DNA of 64,000 bases, taken from positions 31,900 through 95,899 of the forward strand of contig VIQU02000011.1 in assembly GCA_010206225.2 (NCBI GenBank), read 5' to 3'. Positions 55,960 through 63,226 of this stretch are shown in pieces (position 1 is the stretch's first letter; each line of letters begins with the position of its first letter). The stretch is from Lachnospiraceae bacterium MD308. GTDB taxonomy: Bacteria; Bacillota; Clostridia; Lachnospirales; Lachnospiraceae. Both the position numbers and the translations under genes were made by a program. The notes under the pieces are model-generated. The model was not told where the DNA came from, ran no database searches, and was given only the letters and a program-made list of their open reading frames with translations.

Positions 55960-56316
55960 TTGGAGAGTATAAGAAAAATTTTAATTGTGGATGATGATAC
56001 TCTTTTTCTTAATCTTCTTGCACAGGCATTAAGAGAACGAGGGCATATTGTTACAACAGCTTCTGGCGTTCAGGAAGCCAAGAATGCTTTTTTGGCAGAT
56101 GATTTTTCCCTGGTATGTTCTGACATTCGGATGGCTGACGGAACAGGCTTTGAACTACTTGATTATATAAGGACATCTTTTACAAAATTGCCAGCCATCA
56201 TAATGAGTAGCTATTTGACCCGTGAGGATCGTTTTGAGGCTCGAATAGCAAAGGTGTTCTGGGTAGAAAAGACAGATAAAAATCTCGTAGATATTATAGT
56301 AAATTATGAAAAATAA
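55960..56316 (+). CDS. stand-alone receiver-domain protein (CheY-like) 2
   Basis: A 118-aa single receiver: DDD near residue 11, phospho-Asp in VCSDIRMADGTG near 55, Ser in IMSS and Lys in EKTD near 104. The TTG start at 55960 follows GGAGGG by 7 nt. It is related to the receiver at 52293 and has no output domain. It lies inside the operon driven by promoter copy 2 and overlaps the next small gene by 11 bp. It may be an adaptor or phosphate sink for a kinase in the region. Confidence 0.8.
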   Translation: MESIRKILIVDDDTLFLNLLAQALRERGHIVTTASGVQEAKNAFLADDFSLVCSDIRMADGTGFELLDYIRTSFTKLPAIIMSSYLTREDRFEARIAKVFWVEKTDKNLVDIIVNYEK

Positions 56317-56461
56317 AACACATATGCCGGTATTAAGAAAAATTTTTTGGAAAATCATCCTGATTGTAGGTGGAGTATTGCTATGTATTTTATTTGTTGC
56401 TATTACTGTTGTCTGGTCGCTGACAGATTATATTTTTAGAAAATTAGAAAGAGAAGTCTAG
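56306..56461 (+). CDS. 51-aa single-helix membrane microprotein
   Basis: ATG 56306 overlaps the receiver-gene stop by 11 bp, suggesting translational coupling. The product starts MKNKTHMPVLRKIFWK and has one hydrophobic helix (about residues 17-41: IILIVGGVLLCILFVAIT), then a charged tail DYIFRKLEREV. The basic N-terminus predicts the N-side is inside. There is no lipobox. It could be a regulatory peptide of the kinase or transporter. It is not recognised as any family. Confidence 0.6.
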   Translation: MKNKTHMPVLRKIFWKIILIVGGVLLCILFVAITVVWSLTDYIFRKLEREV

Positions 56462-56556
56462 TGGACGGAGACAGAACAGGAATAATAAAGGATGGGATTT
56501 ACCAAGAATGTAGTTAATAGGTTTGTGACCGATTAACAAATTAAGGAGGAACTGTT

Positions 56557-57120
56557 ATGCTGCGTAAATTGATTTCCGGATTGCTGCTCTTGGCGGCATT
56601 GACGACAAGCCTTACGGGGTGCGGCATGGATTTGGCCCGCGGTATCATTAGGGAGTATGAAGATAATAAAGACGGTATTAAAAGTGAGCTTCATGAACTG
56701 AAAGATGGTATTAAAAATGAATTTAATGACTGGATGAGTTCTATCAGCCGATACTCCCTCACTAGGGACAAAAGCTTAAAAGGCAGACGGGAACTCGGTA
56801 TTGATGATTATGTTGGAAGTTATGAAGCTGAGTACACCCGATTTAACGGGGAAAAATATATCTTCGGCGGTACTTCGATGGAACGTGAAAATGGCAGTAC
56901 ACTGAAAGTGACTTATTCACTTAATATTAAATCCGGTACGGCTGCCCTTTATTGGCTCGGAAGTACAGATGAGCATATCATTTTGGGAGATAAGGAAGAA
57001 CATATGATTGCGGAAGTGACTGCCGAGGACGTTTACGAGTTTACTTTTAATGCCGGAGATAATTTTATCGTTCTCAAAGGTGATGATTTCACTGGAAGTC
57101 TGTCACTTAAGGTTGAATGA
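56557..57120 (+). CDS. hypothetical lipoprotein
   Basis: A 187-aa secreted lipoprotein: signal peptide ending LTGC, lipidated Cys22, then a helical charged region with an internal repeat (KDGIKSELHELKDGIKNEF) and a beta-rich domain (about 80-187). AAGGAGG precedes the ATG by 6 nt. It lies 95 bp after the microprotein gene, probably in the same operon. The beta domain would sit on the outer membrane face; function unknown. Confidence 0.75.
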   Translation: MLRKLISGLLLLAALTTSLTGCGMDLARGIIREYEDNKDGIKSELHELKDGIKNEFNDWMSSISRYSLTRDKSLKGRRELGIDDYVGSYEAEYTRFNGEKYIFGGTSMERENGSTLKVTYSLNIKSGTAALYWLGSTDEHIILGDKEEHMIAEVTAEDVYEFTFNAGDNFIVLKGDDFTGSLSLKVE

Positions 57121-57449
57121 CCAAAGCCGCTGGCATTGCCGCATACATAATGTTTTATTGAGTATTCAGAGAAAGGTAATAGATAAGGGTGGCGGCTACA
57201 GGTTTATAGGAAAAATAAGAGTTGGTAGCAGGTATCTGGGAACAGGTGTGTCTATCGGCTCTTTTGTATGCCGCACTATACAGAAAAACTGTCGGTGGCA
57301 GTTTTCTTGTATTGTCGATGATAGAGTTGAGATAATATGCTTATAGAGGTAAAATAAGTTGTGGCTGTAAGTGAAATGGAAGTGTATAAAGAAGCTCAGG
57401 AGTTATTTCTAAGGAGATTAAGCAGCTGATAAAAGGATGGTGAAAATAA
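57121..57449. other. intergenic region before BceRS-like genes
   Basis: This 329-bp stretch has no credible gene. A hairpin at 57282-57307 resembles that at 6648-6674. An AAGGAGATT site lies upstream of the response-regulator gene, and GATGGTG directly precedes its ATG at 57450. Confidence 0.5.
57282..57307. repeat. hairpin related to 6648-6674
   Basis: The left arm AGAAAAACTGTC and right arm GGCAGTTTTCT pair with one bulge around a short GGT-containing loop. The core GTCGGTGGCAG matches GCCGGTGGCAG at 6657-6667, including the position in the loop. Confidence 0.5.
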
Positions 57450-58136
57450 ATGAAATGGATTTTATTAGTTGAGGATGATTTGAGTTTAATAAATGGCTTT
57501 TCCTTTGCCGTGAAAAAGCAGGGATATATGCTAGATGTTGCACATACCAAAGATGAAGCGGACCGGTTATGGGAAAACGGAGCATATGATTTAGTGATTT
57601 TGGATGTATCCCTGCCGGATGGTTCTGGATTTGACATATGTAAAAGAATACGGCAGGCCTCGAAAGTGCCGATTATGTTTCTGACCGCTATGGATGAAGA
57701 AACAGATATTATCATGGGGCTGGATATCGGCGGCGATGACTATATCACAAAACCGTTCAAGCTGGCGGTGTTTATGTCGCGAATCAATGCCCTGCTTAGA
57801 AGGAGCGATAATTTTAATCAGGCGGATACGGAATTGAATTCTAACGGTATAAGGGTTCAGCTTCTGAAAGGAGAAGTATATAAAAATAATGTGCAGGTCG
57901 AATTAACGGCGAGAGAGTATAAATTGTTATGTTTATTCATGGAAAATCCAGATGAGGTTCTTTCCCCGGAGCAGATTCTAAATCGGTTATGGGACTGTGA
58001 TGAAAACTATATAGACAATAATTCCCTTACGGTATATATACGCAGACTGCGGACAAAGATTGAAGATGATCCGGGTAAGCCCAAAAGGATCGTGACCGTC
58101 CGTCGCATGGGTTATAAGTGGAACACGGCTGAATGA
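57450..58136 (+). CDS. OmpR-family response regulator (BceR-like), probable regulator of the shared promoters
   Basis: A 228-aa regulator: EDD near residue 8, phospho-Asp52 (VILDVSLPDGSGF), TKPF, and a winged helix ending TVRRMGYKWNT. It overlaps the kinase leader and precedes the kinase ATG by 8 bp. Because the kinase-to-transporter junction carries promoter copy 3, this protein is the best candidate to bind the TTACAGTAA repeats and the ACAAAATTGT palindrome in all three copies. AAGGATGG precedes the ATG. Confidence 0.9.
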   Translation: MKWILLVEDDLSLINGFSFAVKKQGYMLDVAHTKDEADRLWENGAYDLVILDVSLPDGSGFDICKRIRQASKVPIMFLTAMDEETDIIMGLDIGGDDYITKPFKLAVFMSRINALLRRSDNFNQADTELNSNGIRVQLLKGEVYKNNVQVELTAREYKLLCLFMENPDEVLSPEQILNRLWDCDENYIDNNSLTVYIRRLRTKIEDDPGKPKRIVTVRRMGYKWNTAE

Positions 58137-58144
58137 GGTGCATC

Positions 58145-59182
58145 ATGAAAATACTGGCAAACAGAAAAATTAAGGCTTTATTTTATAAAATTATGGTTTG
58201 TATGCTGATATTTATCGTGGTTTCCGTGTCATTCATGATGTTTGAACTTAACAATGCAGCACTTTATATTCTGTTATGCGATTTGTTCATGTGTATTGCG
58301 ATTATGGCAGCCTGTTATGGATACTTTAAAGAACAGAATGAAATTATGGAAAATGCAGTGGCTCAGATCACAGAATACATTTCCGGTAACAGGGAGACGA
58401 GGATAGAATGTGATGAAGAAGGGGAAATGTACCGGCTGTTCCATGAGGTAAATTCTCTGGCTGCCATTCTGGACGCAAATGTAGAAAATGAGAGAAAATC
58501 GAAACAGTTTTTGAAAAATACCATATCGGATATTTCCCATCAGCTGAAAACTCCTCTTGCGGCATTGAATATTTATAACGGACTTCTGCAGGGGGAAACG
58601 GAAGAACTGCCGCAAATTCAGGAGTTTGCGGCACTGTCAGAAAAAGAACTTGACCGGATCGAAACGCTGGTACAGAATCTGCTGAAGATTACGAAGCTGG
58701 ATGCCGGTTCCATTGTATTTGAAAAGACCTCGGAAAATGTGGCGGATATGATGGGAGAAGTGGAACTGCACTTTGCATACCGTGCTAAGCAGGAAGAGAA
58801 GGAACTGGTGCTGACCGGGGATGAACATATTTCACTGCTTTGTGACCATGACTGGATGATAGAGGCAGTAGAAAATATTGTGAAAAATGCCTTTGACCAC
58901 ACAGAAAAGGGGAATTTTGTCTGGATTGAATGGAAAAAGTCTGCATCTGTAGTTCAGATTATCATAAAGGACAATGGGAGCGGCATCCAGCCGGAGGATT
59001 TGCACCATATATTCAAGAGGTTTTACCGGAGCCGTTTTTCTAAAGACAAGCAAGGCATTGGCCTTGGTCTTCCTCTCGCAAAAATGATTGTTGAATCGCA
59101 CAATGGCACGATAGAAGTGGACAGTACGTTAGGAGCCGGAACAACTTTTACCCTGAGTTTTTTAATCCCTACAAAATTGTAG
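58145..59182 (+). CDS. intramembrane-sensing histidine kinase (BceS-like)
   Basis: A 345-aa kinase with two N-terminal helices (about 10-28 and 33-55) joined by a very short loop, as in BceS. The H-box is TISDISHQLKTPLAAL near 125, the N-box IVKNAFDHTEKG, then DNGSGI and GIGLGLPLAKMIVESHNG. ATG 58145 is used, with GAGGTG just upstream. Its final codons FLIPTKL and stop lie inside the palindrome of promoter copy 3. It should sense peptide load through the FtsX-type permease at 59931. Confidence 0.9.
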   Translation: MKILANRKIKALFYKIMVCMLIFIVVSVSFMMFELNNAALYILLCDLFMCIAIMAACYGYFKEQNEIMENAVAQITEYISGNRETRIECDEEGEMYRLFHEVNSLAAILDANVENERKSKQFLKNTISDISHQLKTPLAALNIYNGLLQGETEELPQIQEFAALSEKELDRIETLVQNLLKITKLDAGSIVFEKTSENVADMMGEVELHFAYRAKQEEKELVLTGDEHISLLCDHDWMIEAVENIVKNAFDHTEKGNFVWIEWKKSASVVQIIIKDNGSGIQPEDLHHIFKRFYRSRFSKDKQGIGLGLPLAKMIVESHNGTIEVDSTLGAGTTFTLSFLIPTKL

Positions 59183-59221
59183 GCTTACAGTAATATTACA
59201 GTAAGGTTTGGATGGTATACT
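59169..59221 (+). promoter_or_regulatory. shared regulated promoter, copy 3 (ABC transporter)
   Basis: Palindrome CTACAAAATTGTAG (59169-59182) covers the kinase stop codon. Repeats TTACAGTAA lie at 59185-59193 and 59196-59204, and TATACT at 59216-59221. It is the probable parent of copies 1 and 2, because only here is the coding tail part of a full gene. Confidence 0.8.
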
Positions 59222-59260
59222 TTCATCGAATTAAAAATATGAGAAAGAGGTGCTTATAAT

Positions 59261-59934
59261 ATGGATTTATTAGAAGTAAGATCAATTTCCAAAACTTACG
59301 GCAGTGGTGAAACATCCGTACGGGCATTGAAGAAAGTCAATTTTTCTGTCCCAAAGGGTGAGTATGTGGCTATTGTCGGGGAATCAGGCTCCGGAAAAAG
59401 TACATTACTCAATATGATTGGTGCGTTGGATAACCCGACATCAGGAAAAGTGCTGATCGACGGCAAAGATATTTTTGCAATGAAGGAGAGCAAGTTGACG
59501 GTTTTCCGCAGGAGGAACATCGGCTTTATCTTTCAGGCATTCAACCTGATCCCAGAGCTTACTGTTGAGCAGAATATTATCTTCCCGGTACTGCTTGATT
59601 ATCAGAAACCGGATAAGAAGTATCTGGAGGAGCTTTTGGAAGTTCTTAACTTGAAAGAACGCCGGAACCATCTGCCGAGCCAGTTATCTGGAGGTCAGCA
59701 GCAGAGGGTGGCAATCGGGCGTGCGTTGATTTTACGGCCTTCGCTGACGAGCCGACTGGAAATCTGGACACGCAGAACAGCAGTGAGGTAATTACTTTGC
59801 TGAAAAATGCGTCAAAGAGATACGCACAGACTATTATTATGATTACGCATAGTCGGAGCATTGCACAGACTGCAGACCGGGTACTGCAGGTGTCGGATGG
59901 TGTGCTGACCGATCTGGGGAGGTGCAGTGAATGA
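59261..59934 (+). pseudogene. Bce-type ABC ATPase broken by a deletion at Walker B
   Basis: Walker A (GESGSGKST), the Q-loop region and the signature LSGGQQQRVAIGRAL are intact in the first frame, which then runs off-frame after LILRPS to a stop at 59791. The rest of the protein (ADEPTGNLDTQNSSEV, IIMITHS, ending GRCSE) continues in another frame to 59934. Compared with the paralogue at 13642 (RPAIVLADEP), 10 bp are missing, removing the hydrophobic strand of Walker B and shifting frame. The ATG overlap with the permease gene remains. No active ATPase can be made. Confidence 0.85.
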
Positions 59935-62264
59935 AAAGCTATCTTAGTCTTGTGCCGATTTCTGCAAAGGTCCGCAGGCGGCAGAACCGTATGACAATTC
60001 TATGCATTATATGTGCTGTTTTTCTTGTGACTGCGATTTTCAGTGTAACAGACATGATGATTCGGACGGAAAGCAGCATCATGTTGAGCAAGCATGGAAA
60101 CTGGCATCTTCAACTGGATCATATCTCACAGGATATTGCAGAGGAAATCTGTAGACGTACAGATGTTACCGACGTAGGTGCATCTTCCGTGTTTAACTAT
60201 GAAGGAGGGCAGCCGTATCGTATTCGCGAAAAAAAAGCTGTCTTATATGGTACCGAAGAAACCTATATGAACCAGATCTCAAATGGAATTACGGATGGGG
60301 CTTTTCCGCAGAATGATAGTGAAGTTATGCTTAGCCCAAATGCTGTAACAGCATTTGGAGCACAGATTGGAGAAAATGTAACCTTGCATACCCCTGCCGG
60401 AGATGCAACGTTTAAAATATCTGGGTTTGGTACAGAGGATAAAGGATATTATGAAAATCAGACCTATTTAGTAGGGGTATATATGACACAAACAGCATTT
60501 GCCTCCATTATGGAGAATAATGGAATTACAGACAATGAGCCAGCCTATTATGTGCAGTTCGAGGATGCGACGAAAGCAACCAAAGCCATCACAGAATTGC
60601 AGGCACAATATCAGCTGCCGGCGGAAAACATCTCAGAAAATACCGGTGTAATGGGTATGGCAGGGCAAAGCAGCAATACCGCTATGAAGAATTTCTACGG
60701 AATTGCAGTGATTCTGTTTATTATAGTGCTCTTAGCAGGCGTACTGATGATCTCTGGTAGCATGAACAGCAATATAGCCAATCGGACACAGTTCTTTGGC
60801 ATGATGCGCTGTATTGGCGCAAGCCGCCAGCAAGTCATCCGCTTTGTGCGGCTGGAGGCATTGAATTGGTGCAAGATAGCAGTACCCGCTGGAATCCTTA
60901 TGGGTACAATCATCAGTTGGGGCATCTGCGGGGTACTCCGTTATGTTGTCGGTGGTGAATTTGCTGTGACACCGGTGTTCAAAATCAGTCCTGCCGGCCT
61001 TATCAGCGGAGCCGTGGTAGGAATTGTAACAGTACTTTTGGCGGCACAATCCCCGGCAAAACGTGCTGCTAAGGTTTCTCCTATGTCAGCAGTTTCCGGT
61101 AATATGGAAAACACAGCTACTGTTTACCATGCCGCAAAGATAGGTGTTGGGAAAATTGACTGTTCTTTGGGCATACATCATGCAGTAGCATCAAAGAAAA
61201 ACTGGTGTTTATTGACAGCCTCCTTTGCTCTCTGTATTATATTGTTTCTTTCTTTTTCCATTGTGATGGATATGGTACGGTTGTTGCTGCCATCACTAAA
61301 TGTTACCTCAGCGGATCTTGCGTTAGCCAGTTATAGTAATGAAATGGTTCTTGACCATGATTTGGTTGATGAAATCAGAAAAATAGATGGCGTTACAAAT
61401 GCTTATGGCAGTAGCTATATGGGTAATATCCCTGCAACATCTTCAAGAGCTGGGATAGACCATATCAATATTGTTTCCTATGATGATACGCTGTTGGACT
61501 ATGCAAAAGGAAATATTGCTCAGGGAACCTTGAATGAAGTTTATGGAGAGAGCAACAAGGTTGCGACAGTCTTTAATAAAAACAACTCCTTAAAAGTCGG
61601 CGATACCATTCAGATTGCAGGCACTGAGGTTGAGATTTCCTGCGCCCTGTCACAAGGACTGTTTGGCGATGATCTGATTATCATCTGTTCACAGGAAACG
61701 TTTGACCGCCTCATGGGACAGGAAAAATATGGTTTGATTGGTGTTCAACTGGGAAAAGATGCTACAGATGAAACAGTAGCACAAATCAGAAAACTTGAAA
61801 ATGACGATATCGCTGTTACTGACCAACGGGAAAGTAATCGGACGAACAACACAACTTATTGGGAATCACGGATTGTTTGCTATGGATTTTTAGCAATTAT
61901 TGCGGTCATTACTCTATTTAATATTATTAACAGTATTTCTATGAGTGTATCTGCGAGAACAAAACAGTATGGTGCAATGCGTGCGGTTGGCATGGACAAT
62001 AAACAGCTTACACGAATGATTTCTGCGGAAGCCTTTACCTATGCTGTTTCAGGTCTGATATTGGGTTGTGGAATGGGAATTCCTTTCAGCCGTTTTCTGC
62101 ATACGCTGATGATTACACGTCATTTTGGAGTGGCATGGCATTTGCCGATTGTATTGCTCGCTGTAGTAACAGTTTTTATTTTTGTTTCTGCTGTTATTGC
62201 AGCCCATGCTCCATCTAAACGGATATGCAATATGGCGATTACCGCAACAATTAATGAATTGTAA
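59931..62264 (+). CDS. FtsX/BceB-type ABC transporter permease
   Basis: A 777-aa permease with an N-terminal helix (about 23-43), an extracellular domain, helices around 260-380 with the ARMRCIGASRQQV-type loop, a second extracellular domain (about 445-640) and three C-terminal helices ending NMAITATINEL. It is intact although its ATPase gene is broken. It could still serve as sensor partner of the kinase at 58145, or borrow another ATPase such as that at 13642. ATG 59931 overlaps the ATPase frame end by 4 bp. Confidence 0.87.
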   Translation: MKSYLSLVPISAKVRRRQNRMTILCIICAVFLVTAIFSVTDMMIRTESSIMLSKHGNWHLQLDHISQDIAEEICRRTDVTDVGASSVFNYEGGQPYRIREKKAVLYGTEETYMNQISNGITDGAFPQNDSEVMLSPNAVTAFGAQIGENVTLHTPAGDATFKISGFGTEDKGYYENQTYLVGVYMTQTAFASIMENNGITDNEPAYYVQFEDATKATKAITELQAQYQLPAENISENTGVMGMAGQSSNTAMKNFYGIAVILFIIVLLAGVLMISGSMNSNIANRTQFFGMMRCIGASRQQVIRFVRLEALNWCKIAVPAGILMGTIISWGICGVLRYVVGGEFAVTPVFKISPAGLISGAVVGIVTVLLAAQSPAKRAAKVSPMSAVSGNMENTATVYHAAKIGVGKIDCSLGIHHAVASKKNWCLLTASFALCIILFLSFSIVMDMVRLLLPSLNVTSADLALASYSNEMVLDHDLVDEIRKIDGVTNAYGSSYMGNIPATSSRAGIDHINIVSYDDTLLDYAKGNIAQGTLNEVYGESNKVATVFNKNNSLKVGDTIQIAGTEVEISCALSQGLFGDDLIIICSQETFDRLMGQEKYGLIGVQLGKDATDETVAQIRKLENDDIAVTDQRESNRTNNTTYWESRIVCYGFLAIIAVITLFNIINSISMSVSARTKQYGAMRAVGMDNKQLTRMISAEAFTYAVSGLILGCGMGIPFSRFLHTLMITRHFGVAWHLPIVLLAVVTVFIFVSAVIAAHAPSKRICNMAITATINEL

Positions 62265-62278
62265 GTAAAAGGTTGAAA

Positions 62279-62321
62279 ATATCCTGCCGGACAGAGTAAG
62301 TCTCTCGTTCGGCAGAGATAT
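62279..62321 (+). terminator. stem-loop terminator after permease gene
   Basis: ATATCCTGCCGGAC near 62279 pairs with GTTCGGCAGAGATAT ending at 62321, with a small bulge; TTT follows. Confidence 0.6.
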
Positions 62322-62353
62322 TTTAAGAAAAGGGGTCGACTAGGAGGGACTGG

Positions 62354-62476
62354 GAAAAGTGTAAGATTTCGTTTATTCTATTTTTAATGGTTACCTTTTT
62401 CTGTATTGCTGCAGTATACACGCCGGCGAAATGGATGCGAGACATGGCAATCACAGATACGATAAAGAACCTGTAA
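62354..62476 (+). pseudogene. relic of a BceB-type permease C-terminus
   Basis: The frame before the TAA at 62474 encodes a hydrophobic helix (FILFLMVTFFCIAAV) and VYTPAKWMRDMAITDTIKNL. This matches the end of the intact permease upstream (APSKRICNMAITATINEL). It has no start codon. It must come from a second, now deleted, copy of such a transporter. Confidence 0.65.
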
Positions 62477-62605
62477 ATGAAACAATAGATAAAACTGCGG
62501 CACAGTGGAAATGAAAAGCCGCTATATTGCAGAATATTTTATACATCAGTTTTAGAATGTGAGAAGGGAACATGGAAAATAAGGATTTGCAGGGGAGAAT
62601 ACAAT

Positions 62606-63070
62606 ATGAACCTAACATATAAAAGAGCAACGGTTGAAGATATAAATATATTGGTAGAAACAAGAATAGAGGTATTAAGGGCAGCTAATAAACTTTGCTC
62701 TGATACTGATATGAGTGAAGTGAAAAGGCAATCTTATAGCTACTATCAAAATGCACTTTGTGATGGCTCTCATATTGCGTATTTGATTTTTAATGATAGC
62801 TGTTGTATTGGAGCTGGTGGTGTTAGTTTTTTCCAAGTAATGCCGACCTATCACAATCCAAGTGGAAATAAGGCGTATATAATGAATATGTATACTAACC
62901 CTAAGTACAGAAGAAAGGGGATTGCCTATAAAACATTAGATATGCTGGTTAAAGATTCTAAGAGCAAAGGTATCTCGTCTATTTCATTAGAAGCGACGGA
63001 TATGGGGCGACCGTTATATGAAAAATATGGATTTGTAAAAATGAATAATGAAATGGAATTACCGGAGTGA
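62606..63070 (+). CDS. GNAT-family N-acetyltransferase
   Basis: A 154-aa GNAT enzyme. The acetyl-CoA-binding motif A is visible as MNMYTNPKYRRKGIAYKTLD near residue 90, with motif B SLEATDMGRPLYEKYGFVKM near the end. Such enzymes acetylate small amines, peptides or antibiotics; the substrate is unknown. GGGGAG precedes the ATG by about 7 nt. Its stop begins the 15-bp word TGACAACTTCCGGTT also seen at 44953. Confidence 0.88.
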   Translation: MNLTYKRATVEDINILVETRIEVLRAANKLCSDTDMSEVKRQSYSYYQNALCDGSHIAYLIFNDSCCIGAGGVSFFQVMPTYHNPSGNKAYIMNMYTNPKYRRKGIAYKTLDMLVKDSKSKGISSISLEATDMGRPLYEKYGFVKMNNEMELPE

Positions 63071-63226
63071 CAACTTCCGGTTTAGTGAACTGTTACAGAG
63101 ACGGAAAAACAGGACTATTTAGAATGAGAGGATTTAGGTTGAAAGAAAAACGTAAAAAAAGGCAACACAGTACCAGAGCACCAGTAAACTGCCGCTTTCA
63201 CAAGAAGATTCTGTAAATGGAGGATA

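Larger units (their letters stand above)
62265..62605. other. intergenic region with terminator and permease relic
   Basis: The 341-bp gap holds a hairpin (62279-62321) after the permease and a relic of a second permease C-terminus (62354-62476). The last 130 bp hold no feature apart from GGGGAGAATACAAT just before the acetyltransferase start. Confidence 0.6.
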
